Made by a program: the position numbers and the translations under genes
Notes under the pieces: model-generated
The model's database searches: none
Seen by the model: the letters and a program-made list of their open reading frames with translations, nothing else
Told to the model about the DNA's origin: nothing
Assembly: GCA_016867975.1 (NCBI GenBank)
Contig: VGIC01000009.1
Span: 1-53,503, forward strand
Reading direction: 5' to 3'
DNA from: Betaproteobacteria bacterium
Lineage (GTDB): Bacteria > Pseudomonadota > Gammaproteobacteria > Burkholderiales > Methylophilaceae
Length of the DNA stretch: 53,503 nt
Shown: in pieces, positions 36,204-46,371 of the stretch
Numbering within the stretch: position 1 is the first letter of the stretch
How the letters are laid out: each line of letters begins with the position of its first letter

Positions 36204-38516
36204 TTGTTTTTCAAAAAATCAAAACCAGCGAACGCGCGTAGAGCGGTCGAAACGACAAGGTCCAGTGCGCTCGCCAGAAAGTTAATCAAAGAGGCGTGGT
36301 GGCTAGTTCTGGTGCTCGTGGGTCTTTATGTTACCGTTATCTTGTTTACCTACTATCCTGAAGATTCATCTTGGTCACACATGGCTCCGAATGGTGCCGT
36401 GGTTCATAACAGTGGTGGCAGTGTCGGTGCGTGGGTTTCAGATTTACTGCTATACGTCTTTGGCTTTTCTGCTTGGTGGTGGGCCGTATTGTCGTTTTAT
36501 GCCATGTGGTTCGTTTACCTAAAACTTGAAGTCGAAGACCCGGATGAGCAACCATTTTTGTTGTTCAATTTTATGGGGTTTGCTCTGATGTTGGTGGCCT
36601 CCAGCGCTCTGGAAGCAGGTCATCTGGTGGGTCTGCCTGCAGAGCTTCCACTTGTACCGGGAGGAATGTTGGGTGCGGCGGTGGACACTGGCTTGCGGGG
36701 GCTGTTCGGCTATATTGGTTCTAGCATGTTGTTGTTACTGATATTTTTAGTTGGATTTAGTCTCTTTACCGGCTGGTCTTGGATCATGATCATCGAGAAG
36801 CTCGGGGGGGGGGTGATAGCTGGGTATGCGCTACTTCAATCTCAATGGAGTGACTGGCAGGATAGAAAGGCTGGGAAAGCGGTTGAGTTGGAGCGTACGG
36901 AATATGTAGAAAATGAGCGTAAACGAGCTGTGGATCGCGAACCGCTTCAAATTGAAGTTCCGGTGTTGGAAATTGTCAAGAGTGAGCGTGTGCAGCAAGA
37001 AAAGCAGGCAACTTTGTTTGAGTCTCATCCAGACACACTTTTGCCGCAGATTCATCTTCTGGATAATCCATCAGGCACAGTAGAGTTGCCGTCTGCCGAG
37101 ACGTTGGATTTCACTTCACGCTTAATTGAACGCAAGCTGATGGATTTTGGTATCGAGGTTAAAGTGCTGACCGCATTGCCAGGGCCTGTCATTACACGGT
37201 ATGAGCTGGAACCAGCACCAGGTGTGAAAGGCAGCCAGGTGACGAATCTTGCAAAAGACTTGGCGCGTGGGCTATCGGTGGTCAGCGTACGGGTAGTGGA
37301 AACAATACCGGGTAAAACTTGCATGGGTTTGGAGATTCCTAATCCTAAACGACAAGTCGTCTATTTGTCTGAAATCATGGGTAGCAAGGTTTATGCTGAT
37401 ATACACTCCCCTCTTGCTATTTCATTAGGTAAGGATATTGGTGGCAAACCAGCGGTGGCTGACCTGGCCAAAATGCCGCATGTGCTGGTGGCGGGTACCA
37501 CAGGCTCTGGTAAGTCTGTGGCGATTAATGCCTTGATATTGAGTATTTTGTACAAGGCGGATGCAAGTCAGGTACGCATGATTCTAATTGATCCAAAAAT
37601 GCTGGAACTGTCTGTTTATGAAGGCATTCCACATTTGCTGGCCCCCGTGGTGACCGATATGCGGCAGGCTGCCAATGCATTAAACTGGTGTGTGGCAGAG
37701 ATGGAGCGTCGCTATAAACTCATGTCCATGCTGGGGGTGCGTAATCTGGCAGGCTACAATCAAAAAATTAAAGACGCAGCCAAAGTGGGCGAGAAAATAT
37801 CTCATCCATTCAGTTTAACCCCCGATGATCCTGAGCCATTGGATGAGATGCCATTGATTGTGGTGGTGATTGATGAGTTGGCTGATTTGATGATGGTGGT
37901 AGGTAAGAAGGTTGAAGAGTTGATTGCGCGCTTGGCGCAAAAAGCGCGTGCTTCTGGTATTCATTTGGTGCTGGCGACACAGCGCCCATCGGTGGATGTG
38001 ATTACTGGCCTGATTAAAGCGAATGTGCCGACGCGCATTTCATTTCAAGTTTCCAGCAAGATTGATTCGCGCACGATTTTAGATCAGATGGGTGCAGAGG
38101 CTTTGCTAGGGCAGGGGGATATGTTGTACCTGCCGCCTGGAACTGGCTATCCATTGCGTATTCATGGTGCTTTCGTTTCAGATCAGGAAGTGCATAAGGT
38201 GGTGGATTATCTCAAGGCGCAGGGCGAGCCAAACTACATAGAAGGTATTTTGACCAACGAAGCTGAAGAGGGGGGTGATGATTTTTCAGCGGATTTTGGC
38301 GGTGGGGGAGGTTCTGAAGTCGACCCGCTCTATGATGAAGCCGTTGCTATTGTACTGAAGACGCGCCGAGCCAGCATTTCCTCTGTACAGCGGCAACTGC
38401 GCATCGGCTATAACCGTGCAGCACGATTGATTGAAGATATGGAGCGTGCCGGCTTGGTATCGGCTATGCAGAGCAATGGCAATCGGGAAATACTTGTACC
38501 TCATCAGGAAGCTTAA
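36204..38516 (+). CDS. ftsK: DNA translocase FtsK
   Basis: Septal motor that pumps DNA toward dif and activates XerCD. 770 residues: four membrane helices in about 27-200, a short linker (about 215-290, no long Pro/Gln region), the motor with Walker [12 protein letters not shown] (Lys437) and Walker [13 protein letters not shown] (about 550), then a C-terminal winged-helix gamma domain ([19 protein letters not shown]) that reads KOPS. Start is TTG with AAAGG 11 bases upstream; protein begins [16 protein letters not shown]. Confidence 0.95.
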   Translation: MFFKKSKPANARRAVETTRSSALARKLIKEAWWLVLVLVGLYVTVILFTYYPEDSSWSHMAPNGAVVHNSGGSVGAWVSDLLLYVFGFSAWWWAVLSFYAMWFVYLKLEVEDPDEQPFLLFNFMGFALMLVASSALEAGHLVGLPAELPLVPGGMLGAAVDTGLRGLFGYIGSSMLLLLIFLVGFSLFTGWSWIMIIEKLGGGVIAGYALLQSQWSDWQDRKAGKAVELERTEYVENERKRAVDREPLQIEVPVLEIVKSERVQQEKQATLFESHPDTLLPQIHLLDNPSGTVELPSAETLDFTSRLIERKLMDFGIEVKVLTALPGPVITRYELEPAPGVKGSQVTNLAKDLARGLSVVSVRVVETIPGKTCMGLEIPNPKRQVVYLSEIMGSKVYADIHSPLAISLGKDIGGKPAVADLAKMPHVLVAGTTGSGKSVAINALILSILYKADASQVRMILIDPKMLELSVYEGIPHLLAPVVTDMRQAANALNWCVAEMERRYKLMSMLGVRNLAGYNQKIKDAAKVGEKISHPFSLTPDDPEPLDEMPLIVVVIDELADLMMVVGKKVEELIARLAQKARASGIHLVLATQRPSVDVITGLIKANVPTRISFQVSSKIDSRTILDQMGAEALLGQGDMLYLPPGTGYPLRIHGAFVSDQEVHKVVDYLKAQGEPNYIEGILTNEAEEGGDDFSADFGGGGGSEVDPLYDEAVAIVLKTRRASISSVQRQLRIGYNRAARLIEDMERAGLVSAMQSNGNREILVPHQEA

Positions 38517-38535
38517 ATTGCAAAGAGTGAATGTG

Positions 38536-39159
38536 ATGCGAAAAATAATCCCCGTCAAATTTTGCCTATTGGGGATGTTGCTGTTTAGCCAATGGGCGTA
38601 TGCGGATGGCATGGAGAGCGTAAAAGCTTTTTATGAGCGCACAAAGTCGATACGTGCAAACTTCCATCAAGTTGTGACAGATAAGCAGGGAAGGAAAGTA
38701 CAGGATGTGGATGGCGTAATGCAGTTGAAGCGTCCTAACAAATTCAGATGGGATTACAACAAACCCTACCAACAGCAGATTATCAGTGACGGAAAGCAAA
38801 TCTGGTTGTATGACACCGATTTGGCTCAGGTGACGGTGAGAGAGGTGAGTAAGGCATTGGGGGGCAGTCCAGCTGCGTTGTTAGCGGGCAATGAGTCTGT
38901 AGATAAAAGCTTTAAGCTGGTAAACGCTTATGCTAAAGGCGGGCTGGATTGGGTGGCTGCCAATCCCAAAGATAAGGAAGGTGGGTATGAGAAGATTCTG
39001 TTGGGTTTTAAGGGTGACCAATTGCAAGAGTTGTCATTGATTGACAGCTTTGGACACTATACCAAAATTGTGTTTACTCAATTTGAAAGCAACCCAGAAC
39101 TGGATGAAAAGTCATTCCTATTTCAGCCACCCAAGGGCGTAGATGTCGTGGGGGAGTAG
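38536..39159 (+). CDS. lolA: Outer-membrane lipoprotein carrier protein LolA
   Basis: Periplasmic chaperone moving lipoproteins to LolB. From the ATG at 38536, 207 residues: signal peptide MRKIIPVKFCLLGMLLFSQ ending ...WAYA, then the open beta-barrel (FYERTKSIRANFHQVVTDKQ, GVMQLKRPNKFRWDYNKPY, ISDGKQIWLYDTDLAQVTV). An upstream ATG at 38431 is within ftsK and would spoil the signal peptide. 19 bp after ftsK. Confidence 0.93.
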   Translation: MRKIIPVKFCLLGMLLFSQWAYADGMESVKAFYERTKSIRANFHQVVTDKQGRKVQDVDGVMQLKRPNKFRWDYNKPYQQQIISDGKQIWLYDTDLAQVTVREVSKALGGSPAALLAGNESVDKSFKLVNAYAKGGLDWVAANPKDKEGGYEKILLGFKGDQLQELSLIDSFGHYTKIVFTQFESNPELDEKSFLFQPPKGVDVVGE

Positions 39160-39274
39160 CGTCAATTGATGTTTATCACCAACAACTATCCTTTAGGGCA
39201 CTTCTCTGTATTGCCATTGAGAATGGAATGTCATTGCGGTCATGTGAATCTGTTTCGTGTCTCCTTAATTAACT

Positions 39275-40582
39275 TTGAATAGTCTCTTTCAGTCTCATCG
39301 CCCTCAAGCTCCGCTCGCTGAAAGGTTGCGCCCACAAACTATTGATGAGGTAGTTGGTCAGTCGCACCTGCTGGGCGAGGGTAAGCCGTTGCGGCTTGCC
39401 TTCAAGTCTGGCAAATTGCCTTCTATGATTTTATGGGGGCCACCAGGTGTAGGTAAAACCACTTTGGCGCGTTTGATTGCCAATACGGCTGATGCGGAAT
39501 TTATCCCTATATCTGCCGTGCTTTCTGGCATTAAAGATATCCGTGAGGCGGTTGAGCGCGCTGAACTCACCTTGCAGCAGCATGGTCGTAAAACGATATT
39601 GTTTGTGGATGAGGTGCATCGCTTTAACAAAGGTCAGCAAGATGCTTTTTTGCCGTTTGTTGAAAGTGGTCTAATCACTTTTATTGGCGCTACGACAGAA
39701 AATCCTTCGTTCGAAGTGAACAGTGCGTTGCTAAGTCGCGCACAAGTGTTTGTGCTGAACGCATTATCTGAGCTTGAGTTGGCCTTGCTGTTAGAGCGGG
39801 CGAGGTTGCTCGTTGCGGAAAAAGTCAGGCTCACTGATGCGGTGCGTGAGCAGGTGTTGGCGTATGCGGATGGCGATGCAAGGCGTCTGCTGAATTTTGC
39901 TGAAGGTTTATTTAATGCAGCTGAAGGCGCTCAGGTCACCGAAATCGACGAAACCTTTTTGCAAACGACGATGGCCAGTAAATTACGCCGTTTTGATAAG
40001 GGTGGCGAAGCATTTTATGACCAAATTTCTGCGTTACATAAATCGGTGCGTGGTTCTAACCCGGATGCAGCTTTATATTGGTTCCTACGCATGATCGATG
40101 GCGGTGCGGATCCTCTTTATTTAGGTCGTCGCATCGTGCGTATGGCCGTGGAGGATATCGGTATCGCTGATCCGCGTGCGCAGACGATGGCGTTAGAGGC
40201 TTGTCAGATTTATGAGCGGCTTGGTTCTCCAGAAGGTGAGCTGGCGCTCTCTAATGCAGTGATTTATCTGGCCGTGGCGGCAAAGAGCAACGCAGCTTAT
40301 ATGGCCTACAATCAGGCCAAAGCTTTTGTTGCACAGGATAGATCCCGTCCAGTGCCTTTGCATTTACGCAATGCGCCGACCAAGTTAATGAAGGCGTTGG
40401 ACTACGGCAAGGAATATCGTTATGCGCACGATGAGCCTGAAGCCTATGCGGCAGGCGAGCATTATTTCCCCAACGACTTATCTCCACAAAGTTTTTATCA
40501 CCCCACGCCACGTGGGCTTGAGGGTAAAATAGCAGAAAAATTAAACCATTTAAAAGAGTTAGATAAAAAAGCGAAAAAATAA
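39275..40582 (+). CDS. rarA: Replication-associated recombination protein RarA (MgsA)
   Basis: AAA+ ATPase related to clamp loaders, acting at stalled forks. 435 residues: Walker A LWGPPGVGKTTLARLI, Walker B TILFVDEVHRFNKGQQDAFLP, sensor GATTENPSFEVNSALLSRA, and the tetramer domain with ISALHKSVRGSNPDAALYW, VAAKSNAAYMAYNQA and LRNAPTKLMK. Start is TTG at 39275 (NSLFQSHRPQAPLAERLRP); no strong Shine-Dalgarno, so the exact start is uncertain. Between lolA and serS as in E. coli. Confidence 0.94.
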   Translation: MNSLFQSHRPQAPLAERLRPQTIDEVVGQSHLLGEGKPLRLAFKSGKLPSMILWGPPGVGKTTLARLIANTADAEFIPISAVLSGIKDIREAVERAELTLQQHGRKTILFVDEVHRFNKGQQDAFLPFVESGLITFIGATTENPSFEVNSALLSRAQVFVLNALSELELALLLERARLLVAEKVRLTDAVREQVLAYADGDARRLLNFAEGLFNAAEGAQVTEIDETFLQTTMASKLRRFDKGGEAFYDQISALHKSVRGSNPDAALYWFLRMIDGGADPLYLGRRIVRMAVEDIGIADPRAQTMALEACQIYERLGSPEGELALSNAVIYLAVAAKSNAAYMAYNQAKAFVAQDRSRPVPLHLRNAPTKLMKALDYGKEYRYAHDEPEAYAAGEHYFPNDLSPQSFYHPTPRGLEGKIAEKLNHLKELDKKAKK

Positions 40583-40588
40583 ATTTAG

Positions 40589-43353
<2,765 letters not shown>

Positions 43354-43358
43354 GGGAT

Positions 43359-43547
43359 TCAGGCGCCCAACTCACTAACGGTACCATTTTCGGCGATCAA
43401 TGCCATATCGGCCAGTTTCCATGAAAAGGGGATGACCTCAATAGGAATCATAAAGTTCTTTCCGATATGACTCACCAGTTTTATGGTGTCTGCAACGGTA
43501 ATGAAATGTGTTGCAGCTTTCAGTGCGACGAGTTGTTTGTCGCTCAT
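43359..43547 (-). CDS. Small conserved-looking hypothetical protein (62 aa)
   Basis: Not recognised. The ATG at 43547 follows GGGGGCGTAT, a G-rich ribosome-binding candidate. Sequence: MSDKQLVALKAATHFITVA, DTIKLVSHIGKNFMIPIEV, IPFSWKLADMALIAENGTVS, ELGA. It is soluble, balanced in charge, without Cys, TM helix or signal. Its stop is five bases before mltF, and the efp terminator lies upstream, so it would begin a short mltF transcript. A TTG at 43559 is also possible. Coding status is supported by position and composition only. Confidence 0.55.
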   Translation of the reverse strand: MSDKQLVALKAATHFITVADTIKLVSHIGKNFMIPIEVIPFSWKLADMALIAENGTVSELGA

Positions 43548-43606
43548 ATACGCCCCCAACTTTTTATGTTTAGCTATATTAACGCGATTTACATTGCTTG
43601 AGGCAT

Positions 43607-43636
43607 AAAAAAAGGGAGCCAGATGCTCCCTTTTTT
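43607..43636. terminator. Intrinsic terminator of efp
   Basis: AAAAGGGAGC and GCTCCCTTTT pair around CAGAT, with T7 on the minus strand and T6 on the plus strand; 14 bp after the efp stop. Confidence 0.92.
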
Positions 43637-43649
43637 AATCGGTGTTGGA

Positions 43650-44210
43650 TTATTTCATTACACGGTTTTTGTATTCGCCAGTGCGGGTGTCAATCTCAAT
43701 TTTGTCGCCTTGATTCACGAAGAGTGGAACAGCAACCTCGAAACCAGTTGAGATCTTAGCTGGTTTAAGTACTTTACCAGAAGTGTCGCCTTTAACAGCA
43801 GGTTCTGTGTAAGTGATTTCACGTACTACAGAGTTAGCAATTTCAACGGAGATCGCTTTTTCATTGTAGAAACGTAAATCAGCAGCCAAGCCATCTTCAA
43901 GATATGGCAGTACGTCGGTCATGTATTCGCTGTCGACATCATATTGATTGTATTCAGCATCCATGAACACGTAAGCAGGATCAGCAAAGTATGAGTAGGT
44001 CACTTCTTTTTTGTCCAGAATCACTACGTCGAATTTGTCACCAGCGTTGTATACGTTCTCACTTGGTGTGTCAGTGAGCAGATTCTTGAATTTCATTTTC
44101 ACTACGGCAGAGTTACGGCCGGATTTGTTGTATTCGGTCTTGACGACAACGAGTGGATCATTTCCTACCATCACCACGTTGCCTACGCGGAGTTCTTGTG
44201 CTGTTTTCAT
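43650..44210 (-). CDS. efp: Elongation factor P, Arg32 type
   Basis: Relieves ribosome stalling at polyproline. 186 residues, three beta-barrel domains. The tip of domain I reads [11 protein letters not shown] with arginine exactly at position 32, where lysine-type EF-Ps (E. coli) have Lys34 and beta-lysyl modification. Arg32 is the residue rhamnosylated by EarP, whose gene is next. Domain III ends [19 protein letters not shown]. It has its own promoter signals within the end of earP and a strong terminator. Confidence 0.97.
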   Translation of the reverse strand: MKTAQELRVGNVVMVGNDPLVVVKTEYNKSGRNSAVVKMKFKNLLTDTPSENVYNAGDKFDVVILDKKEVTYSYFADPAYVFMDAEYNQYDVDSEYMTDVLPYLEDGLAADLRFYNEKAISVEIANSVVREITYTEPAVKGDTSGKVLKPAKISTGFEVAVPLFVNQGDKIEIDTRTGEYKNRVMK

Positions 44211-44251
44211 GGGGAGCCTTTTGCTTTAAAGTCTAAATTCGAAAAGCGCGA

Positions 44252-44257
44252 ATTATA
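44252..44257 (-). promoter_or_regulatory. efp promoter -10
   Basis: TATAAT on the minus strand, 42 bp before efp and overlapping the earP stop codon; the -35 (TGAAAA, 17 bp away) is weak. Confidence 0.45.
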
Positions 44258-45380
44258 CCTGATTATTTTGGATTTTTTCACTAAAAATCACTAAGTTACT
44301 AGCGAGGTCTGTTTGTCTGGTCAGGCGGTCGCATTGCGCTAGACTATGGTTCTGAAGGGGGTGGCGGTGGCTTATGTAATTTTGCCATACCGATGCGCTG
44401 ATATCGCTTGAGCACCAGGCGCGATGGGCTTCATATGTCGCTACCTTTGCTGATGGCTCGCAGTCAGCATAGTAAGTGTCCAGAAATGCATTCAGTTTGC
44501 TCAGGTGAGCCTGTTCGGTCTGTAAATAGGGTTGCCATATAAACGGTTTGCCTGCCCAGATGGCGCGTACCCAGCTATCTTCGCCGCGCACGAAATTTAT
44601 GTCACATAAGACCAGTAGCTGGTCATATTCTTGCTGACGGAGAAATGGGATCACATGAACATGTAGATTGCCTAGGGTGTATGTGTCACCAATCTCAATC
44701 TGGTCTTGATTAAAGAATTTGCCAATAACAGATAATATCTTGCTGGCGGGTACGTAACAATCAGTTTCCTGATTTGCATCCGCCATTGCAGTCAGCAGCC
44801 CTTGAATCGGCGCATGCGGATAGCAAAACAGGGAGACGTTTAATCGGTCTTGCTTGGGGGTGCCCAATGCTTGTGACCATAATTTATTGAGCGGTGGGTA
44901 GTTCGCATACTGTTGATGGCTTAAAACAATATCGCTCTCTCTGATTAAGCCACCCGTGAGTAGATTGAATCCAGGAAAGAAAAAATAACGGGTGAGGCTG
45001 CCACGTTTAGAGTGACGGGCATGGAAATCTTGTACCCAAGGTTCTGCGGACAAATACTCCAGGTTAATCCAGCGCGTATGGGGGTGCATCTTGGCTTGGT
45101 AGGGTTCAGGTAGATCACAGCCAAAGGCTTCGACCACCACTTCGGAAGCTTCATCAAACTGAGTATCTGGTTGCCATGCAGCAATGATGATGCCTGCGAT
45201 AGTTTGCGTTTGCAGTGATGTGTCCAGTTCTGGAATCAGTTGTTGGGCGACCAGTAGATCATCGACCCATAGCCGCACATTGAGATGGTGTTCATGCTGC
45301 AACTGCCGCGCCAGTCTCCAGCAGACGCCAATGTCGCCGAAGTTATCGACGATCTTACAGAAAATGTCCCAGCGCTTCAT
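44253..45380 (-). CDS. earP: EF-P arginine rhamnosyltransferase EarP
   Basis: Adds rhamnose from dTDP-L-rhamnose to Arg32 of EF-P. 375 residues, GT-B fold. The N-terminus MKRWDIFCKIVDNFGDIGVC contains Asp12 and Asp16, and NFVRGEDSWVRAIWAGKPFI contains Glu267, equivalents of the catalytic or sugar-binding acids reported for EarP. EAFGCDLPEPY and SKRGSLTRYFFFPGFNL are also typical. ATGA overlap with greB upstream. The dTDP-rhamnose genes are not in the window. Confidence 0.95.
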   Translation of the reverse strand: MKRWDIFCKIVDNFGDIGVCWRLARQLQHEHHLNVRLWVDDLLVAQQLIPELDTSLQTQTIAGIIIAAWQPDTQFDEASEVVVEAFGCDLPEPYQAKMHPHTRWINLEYLSAEPWVQDFHARHSKRGSLTRYFFFPGFNLLTGGLIRESDIVLSHQQYANYPPLNKLWSQALGTPKQDRLNVSLFCYPHAPIQGLLTAMADANQETDCYVPASKILSVIGKFFNQDQIEIGDTYTLGNLHVHVIPFLRQQEYDQLLVLCDINFVRGEDSWVRAIWAGKPFIWQPYLQTEQAHLSKLNAFLDTYYADCEPSAKVATYEAHRAWCSSDISASVWQNYISHRHPLQNHSLAQCDRLTRQTDLASNLVIFSEKIQNNQV

Positions 45381-45898
45381 TGTGACGGACTGGATTTCTG
45401 ATAATGAACATCAATGACTTCAAAAGTTTCTTCTCCTTTGGGAGTGCTGGTGCGAATGGTATCGCCGATGGTTTTACCTAACATGACTTTGCCTAGAGGG
45501 GAGACCCAGCTGATATAGCCCTTGGAGGGGTCCAGCTCGTCTTTACCCACGATGCGGTATACGTGTTCGGTGTCATTTTCAAGATGGTATAAGGTCACCC
45601 AAGCACCAAAATAGATTTTTTCCAGATGTTGTTGCAAGTTGGAATCAACGATCTCAGCTAGATCCATGCGCCGCATCAAGTGACGGCAGCGGCTGTCTAT
45701 TTGGCGTAAACGGCGTTTTCCGTAGATATAATCACCATTTTCGCTTCTGTCACCGTTACCGGCAGCCCATGAAACGGTGCGCACCACTTCCGGGCGCTCG
45801 ATCTTATAGAGTTGCTCAAACTCTGCCTTGAGGGCGGCAAAACCCTCGGGGGTGATGTAGTTCTTCTCGTCATTGACAGCCAACTTCTTCACGGCCAT
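45377..45898 (-). CDS. greB: Transcription elongation factor GreB
   Basis: Stimulates transcript cleavage by backtracked RNA polymerase. 173 residues: N-terminal coiled coil with the acidic tip (SWAAGNGDRSENGDYIYGKR, then RLRQIDSRCRHLMRRM) and a C-terminal FKBP-like domain (VSPLGKVMLGKTIGDTIRTS). The basic GKRRLRQID form and length favour GreB over GreA. Overlaps earP downstream by four bases, and the upstream gene by one base (TAATG). Confidence 0.93.
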   Translation of the reverse strand: MAVKKLAVNDEKNYITPEGFAALKAEFEQLYKIERPEVVRTVSWAAGNGDRSENGDYIYGKRRLRQIDSRCRHLMRRMDLAEIVDSNLQQHLEKIYFGAWVTLYHLENDTEHVYRIVGKDELDPSKGYISWVSPLGKVMLGKTIGDTIRTSTPKGEETFEVIDVHYQKSSPSQ

Positions 45899-46278
45899 TA
45901 TTTTTTATCCAATAACTGCACATCATGGACAAAGTAACTGGTTTCGCCAAAGCAGTTGCTTGGAATGCCTTTGTGCTCTTCATAAACCAATCGCACGCGT
46001 TGACCTACTGTGTCGTCAATTTTCTGGGCTACGCTTTTATCACGTACGGTAAAAAAGAATTTTTCTGCCTGCGTGCCAGGCATGGAAACCAGTATCAGTT
46101 CGCCTTCGTAGGTTTTGCAGACCCAGCCTTTATTCGAAAGTTTCTGTACGTAGCCTGCACGCTCGCCGGAAGAATAGACCCAAGTGAGTGATGCCCAAAT
46201 GTAGAGAGCAAAGAGTGCGATGGAAATTGCGAGCAGTAGTAAGCTGTATTTAACCCAATGTTTGGTGGCGAACAACAT
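45898..46278 (-). CDS. Conserved-looking single-pass membrane protein, unknown function
   Basis: From the ATG at 46278, preceded by AGGA six bases away, 126 residues: a membrane helix (VKYSLLLLAISIALFALYIW) and an outside domain with WVYSSGERAGYVQKLSNKGW, VCKTYEGELILVSMPG, KFFFTVRDKSVAQKIDD and EEHKGIPSNCFGETSYFV. The two cysteines (VCK, NCF) could form a disulfide. I do not recognise a named family; similar short proteins occur in other Gram-negatives. Starts at 46332 or 46347 are possible but put soluble residues ahead of the anchor. It leads greB-earP on the same strand. Confidence 0.8.
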   Translation of the reverse strand: MLFATKHWVKYSLLLLAISIALFALYIWASLTWVYSSGERAGYVQKLSNKGWVCKTYEGELILVSMPGTQAEKFFFTVRDKSVAQKIDDTVGQRVRLVYEEHKGIPSNCFGETSYFVHDVQLLDKK

Positions 46279-46371
46279 GGTATTTCCTGAGCGGTTGCGG
46301 TTGATGAAATTGGTTTCAATTAGGTGTGACATTTTATTTGCCTTCATAAAATAAGGCTATAGAATTCTGAT

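Noticed and set aside
39190-39205. AGGGCACTTCT between lolA and rarA, like the end of the third repeat family
   Set aside because: Only 11 bases match, with no second end or core nearby; chance or an untraceable relic.
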